Positions 12,159-22,713 of a stretch of DNA of 64,000 nt are shown piece after piece. The notes below the pieces were generated by a model, which saw nothing but the letters and a program-made list of their open reading frames with translations, was not told where the DNA came from and ran no database searches. The stretch's first letter is position 1. The number at the start of each line of letters is the position of its first letter. A program made the translations under genes and the position numbers. Source of the DNA: Erythrobasidium yunnanense (lineage: Eukaryota; Basidiomycota; Cystobasidiomycetes; Erythrobasidiales; Erythrobasidiaceae); assembly GCA_001600175.1 (NCBI GenBank), contig BCJC01000002.1:1122318-1186317 (forward strand), read 5' to 3'.

Positions 12159-13894
12159 ATGCTACGCTCGCGAGCGGCTGCTGTTGGTCTTCCTCTGGAG
12201 CTTGGGCTGCTGTGCAGACTGCCTCGAAGCTATCGCTATCTTTCGACTACTGCGACGTCGTCTCCCTCCTCCAGCCCTGCTTCCCAGTCCTTTATCGAGT
12301 TTGACCAGCTGCCTTGCTTTCCCGTCAGAGGGAAAGACTTGAAGGTGCTGTATGAGCCGCAAGACTTCTATTCGACGCTCCTGAAAGGCATCAAGAAGGC
12401 AAAGAAGCGTATCTTCTTGGCTACTCTGTATATCGGGAAGGAAGAGACGGAACTTGTAAGGACAAGCTTCCATTGAAGCGCAGTTTACAGGCTGATATGA
12501 TCAACTTCAGATACAAGCTATACGTTCTGCCTTGCAAGCGAACGACCAGCTCGAAGTGCATTTCCTAGCGGACTATCTTCGTTCGACACGCGAACATCCT
12601 CAAGGCGCATCAAGCGCATCTCTCGTTGCGGCTTTACAGGCTGCTTTTCCACTTCGCGTCCATGTTAGCTTGTACCACACACCTGCCCTGTCTGGTCTGC
12701 TCAAGAAGATCGTGCCGAAGCGGTACAATGAAGGATGGGGACTGTGGCATGGCAAGTTCTACGGCTTCGATGATGACATTGTCATCAGCGGGTGAGTAGC
12801 TTTTCTTGAAACCAGCTCTTCTTGAAACTGATATTTGGGCAGCGCGAACCTGTCGCGAGACTACTTCACGAACAGGCAGGATCGCTACTTACACATACGG
12901 GGTCACGCACCATTAGCAAAGTACTTTCATGATTTGATCCAACACTTCGGAAGCCTATCCTATCGGCTGCAGGGGTTCTCAACTGCTGCTAGTCCAGCCA
13001 ACTTCGATCTCAAATGGTCTACGACATCCGGCCTTCCAGCTCCAATAAGCGATTCAAAAGGCTTCACAGAAGGAGCCACCGAAATCTTGCAGAATCATAT
13101 GAAGACCTACTTGTCAAGATCTAGAAGAGCGCTTTCTAGCCCTTCCCAACCTGTGTCAGATACAGCTGGAATAGATACCTTGATACAGCCTTTTCTGCAT
13201 TTGGGTACATTCGGCATCCGCCAAGAGACAGATCATGTCATGCCCGCCGTGCTAGACAAAGCAGCATCTAGTGAAGATGGAACAACGCTAGACTGGACAA
13301 GCGGCTACTTCAGCGTGCATAAGCAGTACAGAGAGGCTCTGCTGCGGAGTAGAGCACCGGTAAGGATAGTATGTGCTTCTCCAGAGGTATGCAAGAATTG
13401 TCTACGACAGTAAAGACAGCCTTCTCACAAACTTATGGCAGGCCAACGGATTCTATCAATCTAAGGGCTTCTCCAAGTACATCCCGCCTGCGTATACATA
13501 TCTTGAGTCAAGATTCTGGGAAGCTATCAAGGCAGGCAGCAAGCAGAATAACATTGAGCTGACTGAATGGAAGCGAGAGGGCTGGACCTACCACTCGAAA
13601 GGTCGGTCCGCCTCTGACAGTCTTTATGACAAGCTGACTTTAAATGCAGGGATATGGTTGTCATCTCAAAGCAACTTACTTACTCTGATCGGGTCATCCA
13701 ACTATGGCTACCGATCTGCTGTGCGCGACATGGAAGTCAACCTGGCGATCCAAACGACTTCTCCGGAACTCAAGCAAGCGTTGAACAAGGAACTCATGCA
13801 TATTCGGGAACATGCCCATGACAAAGTCGATGATGCTCTGTTTGAAAGGCCAGACAGGAAAGTTGGCATAATCAATCGGTTTGCCGCAAGGTGA
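12159..13894 (+). CDS. PGS1: Phosphatidylglycerophosphate synthase, mitochondrial
   Basis: Phospholipase-D-superfamily enzyme (CDP-diacylglycerol--glycerol-3-phosphate 3-phosphatidyltransferase) that catalyses the first committed step of cardiolipin synthesis in mitochondria. Exons 12159-12455, 12511-12791, 12843-13386, 13442-13601 and 13650-13894 sum to 509 codons with all phases consistent. The N-terminus (MLRSRAAAVGLPLELGLL) is basic and hydrophobic, fitting a mitochondrial presequence. The first HKD motif is HGKFYGFDDDIVISGANLS, split by the second intron. The second is around YHSKG plus GIWLSSQSNLLTLIGSSNYG, split by the fourth intron. ANGFYQSKGFSKYIPPAYTY is typical of the family. The length of 508 residues matches fungal Pgs1. 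Confidence 0.95.
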
Positions 13895-14100
13895 TACGCA
13901 CTTCTTTGACGGATGGGTGCATAGATGCTGATGTTAACTGACAGAACTATCTCCGACATGTTATAGATAGCAGTATAGATAGATAGAGCATGTCGTTGTG
14001 CAACACCTTTCTTGATCTCTCGCTCATTCGACAACTCTCAATCTTTCGCCAGCTTGCACTTCCTCGCAGCTTTGCACACACTTCAGAACGCATAGACGCT

Positions 14101-14112
14101 CGCTAGCTAGCG
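14101..14112. promoter_or_regulatory. 12-bp palindrome CGCTAGCTAGCG just upstream of the pinin-like gene
   Basis: Perfect palindrome containing GCTAGCTAGC, about 20 bp before the ATG at 14132. A further AGCTAGC follows next to the start codon. The same ten-base core occurs twice at 44507-44528. Its function is unknown; it could be a transcription factor site or a chance palindrome in the 5' UTR. Confidence 0.3.
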
Positions 14113-14131
14113 AAGCCGACATTCAGCTAGC

Positions 14132-15316
14132 ATGGCAGAGTCGCCTAGAAGGTCGCCAGAACTTGAGCTCGGAGACGATGAGCGGCAGCAGCACCGTCAA
14201 GCATCTACATCAGCAATGGATACGCGACAAGAAGGCGGTGATGCAGCTACGGATGGGATGGCATTAGCGAGAAAGCCAGACCGAGAAGAAGAGAGAGAAC
14301 TGCCGCCGACGAAACGAGCAAGAACGGTGGTACAGGACGCAGAAGGCAGAAACAGACAGAAAAGACTATTTGGCGTACTCACGAAGACACTCAGCAAATT
14401 CCAGGAAGACACGAAGAAGGAGACTGTAGCCGTACGCCAGCTTCCTGCAGACTTCGCTTTGTCGAACGTACAGCACGCTAACCACTCTTCTAATCTGATG
14501 ATGTAGAGCAAGCGCAGGCAAGCGGTAGAAGAACGACTTGCGGCCAAACTTCGTGAAGAAAACGAGGTACTCGAAGCAAAGACCGGGCAAGAGAAAGCAA
14601 GACGGAATCTGCGGTTCGATATCATCAAGAAGGAGGATGAGAAGAATGCATTCGTAGCAATAGTGAGCTGCTTGCCGAAGCCATCATGCATACGCCGCTG
14701 ACTGCTTCTTGCGTTCTGTTAGTATCAATCACGAAAAGCTTCAAAGCTAAATCTAGCAAATTTCCTATGTACGAAATTCGATTCGACAAAAGCGCCAGCA
14801 CCTCTCGGCAATCTGAGAGCGCCAGTCTTGCCTGAAAGCCCGCATGCACTCGCCAACTCAGCTGCAGCTGGTCCTTCTGAAACGCACAAACCTCTATACT
14901 ATCTACCATACAAGCTTTTACCGTGGCAAGCGGACAAGATTGATGGTCAGATGGAGGATATGCGAACCGAGCTGGACAAGGAGGAGGAAGCTTGGAATGA
15001 GGACTTCAAGAAGCGAGAAGAAGAGCTTGTTGAATTGCGAGCGAAGCTAGATACTCTGAATGCAGAAGCTGCAAAGGACGGTGGAAGTGAAGAAAATAGT
15101 AGCAAGAAACCGCGATCGAGGCGCGAACGTGATGGAGAAGAGGATGAGAGAGAAGATAGGGAAGGTAGTCTGCCTGGAAGAGCGCCGTTACCGGAGAGAG
15201 ATGCCGATGAAGCTATGGACGAGGGAGACACTACAAATCCGTACAAGGCTGACGCGACAGAAGATACGAGTATGGCTGGAGTTGCAGAAGGGGAGGATGT
15301 GGTTGCGTGTGAGTGA
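14132..15316 (+). CDS. Pinin/SDK/MemA-domain protein
   Basis: Homologue of pinin, a nuclear protein tied to the exon-junction complex and splicing in animals. Exons 14132-14431, 14507-14662 and 14723-15316 join in phase to 349 residues. The pinin core is clear: RQKRLFGVLTKTLSKFQED, SKRRQAVEERLAAKLREEN, then a basic and acidic helix, then ANFLCTKF and KPLYYLPYKLLPWQ. A coiled coil follows (DMRTELDKEEEAWNEDFKKR). The C-terminus is acidic, Arg/Ser/Glu-rich and probably disordered. The third exon starts at 14723, because the acceptor TTAG at 14722 restores phase and gives the conserved stretch leading to NFLCT. A 12-bp palindrome sits just upstream of the start. Confidence 0.88.
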
Positions 15317-15817
15317 ACAAGCGATCTTGATGTCTGCATTCGGCTGAAGTATCGCTTTACTGCAGATTAAGGGACAAACTTGTATTACTATCCAAAATGT
15401 GGACAATATGCTCCTTCTTTTCGTTACTGACGCGTATCAACACTGTTAAAGGCACTGCTTCCAATTACTGCGACGTGCCTACAGGATTTTCACTGAGCAT
15501 CACCATCGTCCATGGCGGCGGATGCAAACGCAGATCTCGCGAGTGCCAGGACTGGCTCTGACATCTGTCTAAACTACTCTGTACTGCATTCTGATACCAG
15601 ACTGTAACAACGCCAAGCATGTCCTAGTGACATCGTTCGACTGGCCGCAAATGCCGGTTACATTCTTCGCCGTGGTTCAAGAATGCGCCTCGTCAATAAA
15701 TAGAAGGTCGCTCTCGCTCATTATCTCTTCTCTTCTTCATCAGCACAGCCTTGCTACTACTACACACTCGCTACTCCACGCTCTTTTCGCCTCCCATTCC
15801 ACACACTCTGCCCAAAT
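15317..15817. other. Intergenic region with a TATA-like promoter
   Basis: About 500 bp between the pinin-like gene and the secreted protein gene. A TATA-like AATAAATA lies about 120 bp before the downstream ATG. A C/T-rich stretch follows, as is common in strongly expressed fungal promoters. No ORF looks real. Confidence 0.5.
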
Positions 15818-16598
15818 ATGATCGCCAAGATGGTCCGCATACTCTCCCTCTCCGTTCTCCTCGTTGCACCTTCCATCCTCGCTCTTACTCAAGACGATAT
15901 TCCCTCTGAATGCCGTTCCCAATGCTCGAGTTCTGTCAACCTTCTGAATGGATGCGCTGTCGAGACGAGCGGTAGTAATGCCAACACAAACAACTCCAAG
16001 TGCTTCTGTGATGGTTCGGACAAGGCTGGCTACTATGAGTGCGTCCGCTTACCCAGATACTAGCTGTCTATGTGCTAATACTTTGTCCTTTAGATGCCAA
16101 TCTTGCATTGAGGATCACAATGGCGATAATAACAGCAACAATCCCAATGAGGACTACACAGATGATCGCAATGATGGAGACTCTAGCAATGGTGATGGCG
16201 ATGATAACGACTATCGGAAGCGATCCCTGAAGCAGCGGGACATCCTCTCTAACTTGCTCAACGTACACGGCCTCCTCTGCACCGCAGATGCTGGTCAGTC
16301 GTTCTTCGAGTCTTCCGTAGGACCCAGATACTGACAATACTCTTCTCCAGTCGTCTCGGATGTAGGCTCTATTGTTGATGGCGCAACAAGCGTGGTTCTG
16401 TCGGTCCCAACATCTATCCTAGGCGGAGGAGATCGCATGACCACCCGCACTCGAGGAAACGATGATTTCGATTATACCTACACTACTACCGCCTACTCGA
16501 CCGCGACGGTTACTGCCCGCTCCGGCGCTTACAAGGGACAGCAGATCGGAGGAGCCGCTGTAGTCGCTGTAGCAGGTCTGGCAGCTCTGCTTGTTTGA
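15818..16598 (+). CDS. Secreted Cys-rich protein, probably GPI-anchored
   Basis: Three exons (15818 to about 16037, from about 16094 to about 16292, and from about 16351 to 16598). The N-terminus (MVRILSLSVLLVAPSILA, from the second Met) is a signal peptide. The mature start has six to eight Cys: ECRSQC, GCAVE, KCFCDG and YYECQSC. This resembles fungal extracellular proteins with a Cys-rich, CFEM-like head, although the spacing is not a clear CFEM match. An Asn/Asp-rich linker follows (about 16130-16210), then the dibasic site YRKRSLKQR, which could be cut by a Kex2-type protease. The C-terminus is Thr/Ser-rich and ends in a hydrophobic tail (GGAAVVAVAGLAALLV) after small residues, as expected for GPI attachment. 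The likely place is the cell wall or outer plasma membrane. The function is unknown. Confidence 0.78.
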
Positions 16599-16910
16599 GC
16601 AAGTGAGATGGTCCCTTGTATATCATAGACTTCTCCTTCTGTCACTTGCCCATCCTTTCTCCTCTGCCGATCTCCTCTAGTAATACTATCTTGCTGTTAC
16701 CTTGTGCTAGATGTGAAGGCCTTCCTGAGATGCTTCTTTCACAAACGCTTGGGTCAGGCACCAGCGATTTGCACGGGCCTTTCTGGAGATTCGCGTCATA
16801 GGCACTGCCAATCACCCATCGAGCATATCGGCTTGAACACCATGCACTCCTTTGAGGTATCAGCTCTTCTTTGCTTTACCTCCTACATACACATTTGACA
16901 AGAGTCCACA
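16599..16910. other. Intergenic region, no gene seen
   Basis: About 310 bp that should hold the 3' end of the secreted-protein gene and the promoter of the first dehydrogenase. The sequence GAGCATATCGGCTTGAACAC near 16820 has a diverged counterpart before the second dehydrogenase (GAGCATACCGGGTT near 18635), showing that upstream sequence was included in the tandem duplication. Confidence 0.55.
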
Positions 16911-18464
16911 ATGTCCAGCATCCTTGAAAGCGCAAAGGTAGGCTTCGACATTTAGTTCGCTCGCTGGACCAGCAAGATACCATTCCCCTACTTGATGCAT
17001 CAAATGTTACGCTCCACCATCTGCTTAAACTTTGGGATTCTGCCTTACTGCCGTTGGAATCGGTCACTGACGCGCTTTCTGTTTCTTCCGAACTCATCGT
17101 AGAACACCATCGTCGAGAACTTGTGCGTCGCAAGCTCATCGCTCGTCGTATACTGGCTGATTTGACCTCTTCTATAGCGGCGGAGGAGACAAGTTCGCAT
17201 CTCCCGGAGACAAGTGCGTCGCGCCTACTATTTCAATCTCCATCGACCTAAGCAGTCTTCCCAGATTCGCTCTTACGGATGTCAAGCCTCAGACAGGAAA
17301 GATTGCCGTAGTCACCGGAGGATCGGAAGGTGCAGCAGCTCATGCTACCGGGTCTGCACAAGGCTGACTGTTTTGACCTCCAGGTATTGGCTATGGCTTC
17401 ACCCATACCTTGCTTAAAAACGACATCAAGAAGCTTTACATTCTATCTCTATCAAAGGAAGTCGTAGACGGCGCTCTGAAAGCCGTAGCAGAGGAGCTTG
17501 GCCAGGAGAAGGCAGATCGAACAAAGTGGATACACTGTGATCTAACAGACTGGACATCCATCCCTGCTGTAGCAAAGCAGATTACGGACGATACGGACCG
17601 CATCGATATTCTCTTCAACAACTCCGGACGTGGAATCATGACCTACCAGCTCACGGACTACGGCGTAGATCGCCATATGGCTTTGGTATGTAGTAGATTG
17701 TAGGGCAGCAGATGTAAAGCTCAACTAAGGTATGATCTGCTTGCGCAGAACCACATGGGACATGTCATCCTCACATCGCATCTCCTACCTACGCTGAAGA
17801 AGACAGCTTCAGATGGTAATACGGTTCGCATCGTGAACCAGGCTTCGAATGCTCACGAGGTGCGCCCTCGTAGTAATTAATAAGAGACGCACCAGCTGAC
17901 AGATCTCCTGGGCGCACAGAATGCTCCGAAGGACGTCAAGTTCGCCAGTCTCGATGAGCTCAACCAAGACCTTGGTCCTATGCCCCAGTACGGACGCAGC
18001 AAGCTTGCCAACATTCTCTATGCAAAGTACCTCAACAAGCACCTGACCTCGAAGCATCCCAACATCCTGGCCAATGCCACTCATCCTGGATTCGTCGACA
18101 CCAAGATGAGCGTGAAGGACATCCACGAGCCATACCCTCTGGCTGGGTACGCTATGTCTGTCGCGATGGCTCCGTTCAAGAAGGATCAGTTCGAGGGAGC
18201 CCTGAGCGCCCTTTACGCTGCTGTGAGTTCCTGAATTATCTTGACATCGCCTTTAGCGCATATGCTGAACAACAGCAATGTTTGCAGACCGCGATCGAGA
18301 AGTCTGGCCGATATATCTGTCCTCCAGCAGTCGATGAGCCAGGCTCAGAGCTTGCCAACAGCGACGAGCTAGCAGAACAGCTCATGAAGCTTACTGTCGA
18401 GATAGTCAAGCAAAAGACACAATCCCAAAGCGCGGACAAGGGCTGCCCCTTCGATAGTTATTAG
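16911..18464 (+). CDS. Short-chain dehydrogenase/reductase, tandem copy 1
   Basis: NAD(P)-dependent short-chain dehydrogenase related to the retinol dehydrogenase/WWOX/Bli-4 group. Seen: cofactor motif TGGSEGIGYG (split by an intron near 17325-17384), NNSGRG in place of the usual NNAG, catalytic serine region IVNQASNAH, and the active-site YGRSK (about 17990). A conserved ILANATHPGFVDTKMS follows. The C-terminus ends SADKGCPFDSY. The start MSSILESAK is a very short first exon, followed by a second tiny exon (NTIVEN). The gene has at least seven introns, in the same places as in the copy downstream. The substrate is unknown. Copy 2 lies about 250 bp away in the same direction and is very similar, so this is a recent tandem duplication. 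Confidence 0.88.
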
Positions 18465-18717
18465 GCTCTTCTAATGGATTGTGAAGCGTAGGTCGAAGCA
18501 TTAACAGCATCCTTGTAGCTCTAGTTCAGACTTAGAACATCTGAAACACCGTGATCCGCTTTAGTTTTCCCCTGTGCCTGCTTGCAGATCGCTCTTGGGA
18601 TTTGCGCGTCATGAACGTTGGCAAATCACACATCGAGCATACCGGGTTACGAGAGCGCGTGTGACTGAGAGAAGTCCTGCTTGCGCTTACACCATCTCTA
18701 TCTAGCTGTAATCCACA

Positions 18718-20269
18718 ATGGCCAGCATTATCGAAGGCGTAAAGGTAAGCGCGAGCAGCCAGACGTCCAGGACAGATCGCAAGCCAGCCAGAATGTTCTC
18801 CCTACCCTTTCCCAATCATACACACCGGCAACTGCCTGCCTCTGCTCTCCTCCACTCACTTTGTCGATTGACCTTTCCACTAACGCCCGTTGCTCAAACT
18901 CCCATTACTGCAGAACACAATCGTCGAGAACTTGTACGCTTGCAAGAAGAGAATCGCACTGGTGCGCCTGACTGATATGGCCTTTGCAGTGGAGGAGGAG
19001 CCAAATTGGCATCCGCCGAGAACCAGTGAGTAAAGCGAGTATTTTCTCTGTATAATCTCAGGAAAGCTCACGCCTCATTGGCAGGTTCTCTCTCGATGCC
19101 GTACCGTCCCAGACTGGCAAGGTTGCAGTCATCACTGGAGGATCCGAAGGCATGATACTTGCATTCGGAGAGGCTGATCGAGCAATACTGACAGTAATAT
19201 CTAGGCATTGGCTACGGAGTCAGTCACACGTTGCTGAGCAAAGACATCAAGAAGCTGTACATCATTTCAGTCTCGAAGGAGGTTGTCGATGGCGCACTCA
19301 AAGCTGTCGCAGAGGAGCTAGGGCAGGAGAAGGCAGATCGAACGACATGGATTCACTGCGATCTATCAGACTGGGCTGCTATCCCTGCGGTCGCCAAGCA
19401 GATCACAGACGATACAGACCGCATTGATATCCTGTTGAACAATGCTGCAAGAGGTATCATGACATACCAGCTTACGGACTATGGTGTTGACCGTCACATG
19501 GCTATGGTGAGTCTTAGAGCCCCCACTTTCTTGTAGTCTCGACTAATGCAGCTTGGATCGCCAGAACCATATGGGACATGTGATCCTCACGTCTCATCTG
19601 CTGCCTACACTCAAGAAGACAGCAGCAAATGGAAACACTGTCCGCATTGTCAACCAGTCGTCTAATGCTCATCAGGTGCGCTGCTCCTGTCTTGTAGCCA
19701 GCCCAAGAAGCTAACCGTTGTGGAATCGGCAGGGAGCACCTAGCGATACCAAATTTGCCAATCTCGAGGAACTGAACCGAGATCTTGGACCAAACGGCCA
19801 GTACGGACGCAGCAAGCTTGCCGGCATCTTGTATGCCAAGTACCTGAACAAGCATCTCACTTCCAAACATCCCAACATCCTTGCGAACGCTACACACCCT
19901 GGATTTGTAGAGACGAAACAGAGTGTCAAGGATATCCATGAGCCTTACCCTTTGGCTGGATATGGTATGTCTGTCGGGATGTCGCCATTCAAGAAGGATC
20001 AGTTCGAGGGTGCCCTCAGTGCTCTTTACGCTACCGTAAGCATTGCTCTACTTTACTTGGTTGTAACATAATCTAACCTACTTGTTCCACAGACCGCCAT
20101 CGAGAAGTCCGGTCGATACATTTGCGTGCCTGCAGTCGATGAGCCAGGCTCAAACATGGCCAACGACGAAGAATTGGCGGAACAGCTTATGAAGCTTACT
20201 GTCGAGCTCGTAAAGCAGAAGACGCAGTCGCAAAGTGCAGATAAAGGCTGTCCTTTCGTTACTTACTAG
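18718..20269 (+). CDS. Short-chain dehydrogenase/reductase, tandem copy 2
   Basis: Paralogue of the preceding gene with the same exon layout. It starts MASIIEGVK, followed by the short exon NTIVEN and then GGGAKLASAEN. The motifs are TGGSEGIGYG (with an intron near 19151-19203), NNAARG, IVNQSSNAH and YGRSK (about 19803). ATHPGFVETKQSVKDIHEPY and the C-terminal SADKGCPFVTY match copy 1 closely. Differences are concentrated in the N-terminal exons, around NNAARG, and in the loop after the catalytic serine, where copy 1 has a few more residues. Both copies keep all catalytic residues and appear intact. Separate substrates or a dosage effect are both possible. Confidence 0.88.
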
Positions 20270-20450
20270 ACTTATCACGACTCGAACGAAGTTAGCCTAC
20301 ACATGTGGTATCTTTGTAGCCTTAGCTTAACGTCAGTATATCTCGACAGTAACGCTAATCATGTACGATGATTGCGATGCATAGTGGTTCTATCGGTTTC
20401 TGTGCAATCTATTTACAAAGTCTATCATCTCTATGCTTATGCTTATTCAT

Positions 20451-21849
20451 CTACATGTTTGCCTTCTGTTGCCTCTCTTGCTCCTTCTTCTCCGCAGCTT
20501 CTTCACCATGTCCTCGCTGCCCATGGACCGCATAGTCCAGATAGCCAACATCCTTCAGAGGGGTATAGAAGGTGTCTCTGTTATAAGGTGTCCATTCCCA
20601 TCCATTCTTGACTCTTGCAGGTAGATCTGGATTCGAAATGTAGCTTCTGCCGATAGCTATGATATCACCCTTCAACTCTGAGACCTTGATTGACGATTCG
20701 GTCTTGTAGTCGCCGGCGGAGATGAACACAGTGGGGGACTCCGCATTGGGATCTGGATACTGCTTGCCTAGTTCTTCTGACCCTGTAGCCTCTCGGAAGA
20801 CAGAGCGGAAGATGTCGTTGGATCGAGGGTGGAGGATCTCCTTGCCCATCCATGCTCCAGAATCCTCAACGAAGTGCACGTAGGAGAACTTAGGGTATGT
20901 TTCTCTGATATGCTTGCAGAGATGGACGTATGCTGCGATTTAAAGGCAGGCTCAGCGGGCTCCTCGCGATGACCAAACGGGCGGGCCCTTAACTTACTCT
21001 CTGCAATCTGCTCCTCTGAATCCTGCGCCATTGATTGAAACGTACCCCACGGCGACCAGCGCACAGAAGTTCGTTCTTCTCCGATGGCAGATGTGACTGC
21101 TGCGATAACTTCTTTCACGAAGCGGACTCGGTTCTCTAGCGATCCTCCATATTCATCGGTGCGGTCGTTGCTTCCTTTCTCATGTATGAATTGCTGCAGA
21201 AGGTATCCATTGGCACTGTGGGCGTGAACGTGAACGTCAGCCATAGGTCCTCTAACACGGCCGGATAGCCAGAGTAGGACAAAACGCACGAATGGATTTC
21301 CACGCCATCAAAGCCAGCTTCTACAGCATTTAAAGCTGCTTGCTTGTAAGCTTCGACATATCGCTTGATATCCTCCTTCGTCATGGCTTCGGGCGTCGCG
21401 CCGCCCTCCATAGGCAGGTTTGATGCAGAAGCTACCTTCTTGACATCTTGATCTCCCTTGTTGGCGCGCCCAATTGCCCAGAGTTGAGTGTATATAACTC
21501 CGCCCTTCTCATGGACGGCTTTTGTCGTCTCCTTCCAAGCCTCGACTTGCTCTTTGGACCAGATGCCGCTGCATCAAGGTGTGAGCTGACTACAATCCCT
21601 CCTGATAGAAGACGGGACCTACGGCACATGCAGATATCCACCTGCTTCGGGTGATATGAAAGTTCCCTCCGTGATGAGCAAGTTATTGTCTGCTCTCTGA
21701 GCGTAGTATACGGCATGTCTATGAGCTGGGACATGGTCTGGCGCTCTGAAGCGTGTAAGAGGTGCCAGTGCAAGCCTATTCTTGACTTCAGCGTTTCCTA
21801 GCCGTAAAGGAGTGAACAGACGGCGGGAGTCAGCTGAGGAAGAGGCCAT
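20451..21849 (-). CDS. NADH:flavin oxidoreductase, old yellow enzyme family
   Basis: FMN-dependent ene-reductase of the OYE family. The start is MASSSADSRRLFTPLRLGNA at 21849. The family order is seen: NRLALAPLTRFRA (N-terminal FMN-binding strand), ITEGTFISPEAGGY, GIWS..QVEAWK, QLWAIGRA (20-30 residues later), GFDGVEIHSANGYLLQQF (intron inside HS/AN), NDRTDEYGGSLENRVRF, a SPWG strand, then SAGDYKTESS and IAIGRSYISNPDLPARV. It ends at 20451 with a charged tail (EEAAEKKEQERQQKANM). At least four short introns are present. The gene converges on the dehydrogenase pair, with about 180 bp between the stops. The physiological substrate is unknown; many fungal OYEs act in stress responses or in secondary metabolism. 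Confidence 0.9.
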
Positions 21850-22713
21850 TATGAGCTGGTATAGAGTGTGTGATTAGAGTGGAGGAGACGTAGAGGTTGC
21901 AGCTTTGTGATTTCAAAACTCTGCGAGATATGACAAAGCAGCTCGTCGGCCCGCGGACGTCAGTACGCACGAGGAACAGTAAGCAGCGCTTTCACGGCTT
22001 GATGTTGATGCCTTGCAATTTAGTTGATGTTGTCAGTAAGAGTACAGCATGCAGCTTGAGGCGGCCCGTGCGAGGAGACTCCTTATGATAGACCAGGGCA
22101 CGTAGAGTTCGATAGTTGAGCTGGGCAAACGATCTAGAGTCCAGAGCACATGGTAAAAATGACCTTAAAAATTGACCAGAACGCTGACCTGAATGACACT
22201 GAAGGCTGTAACGAACGGAGTGTAGCCGGATCCGCCACTCATCTTTATCTGATAAGATCTGAGACATGCCTCGCAAGATCAACAGTAATGGTACAGACGA
22301 CATCTTACATCAGAACTCGGACAATAGCTGTGCTGTAGGACAAGACTTATAAGGCAAGGGCTATGCGTTATGGTGGAATTGCGTTGAAAAAGCCCGTCAT
22401 AATGCTGGATTTCCTGCAGCTCCCGGACAGAAGGAAAAGCTTTGCCAGTACTCATGGGTCAGGCGCTTGACTGTGCGTATAGTGCATACACTGCTCTATA
22501 GTCTGCGGACCCACTTGGGATTTCTGTCGGACACCCGCGATGCGCCGGCTTGGGCAAGAGCGCGCTCCGGCTTCTGGCGACTGAAGACGGCGGACCAGAA
22601 AAGTGCTTGTATAGCTACTACTTCTTCGCAAGACTCGACATAAACATATTCCAAACATACACACTCATTCACAGAGACCCTGAAGAAACTACCATCTGGA
22701 CTCTAGCGCAATC
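21850..22713. other. Divergent intergenic region between OYE and SFC1
   Basis: About 860 bp forming the promoters of both genes. It contains the perfect inverted repeat TTATC-T-GATAA at 22245-22255. I see no credible ORF, RNA gene or repeat. Confidence 0.55.
22247..22255 (+). promoter_or_regulatory. GATA-factor-like site ATCTGATAA
   Basis: The nine bases match ATCWGATAA, the site reported for iron-regulatory GATA factors of the Urbs1/SreA/Fep1 type. It lies inside the palindrome TTATCTGATAA in the promoter region shared by the OYE and SFC1 genes. About one match per 64 kb is expected by chance, so this is only suggestive. Confidence 0.25.

Noticed and set aside
13895-14131. Possible small gene between PGS1 and the pinin-like gene
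   Set aside because: Only short open frames with no conserved content; it is best seen as the 3' UTR plus promoter.
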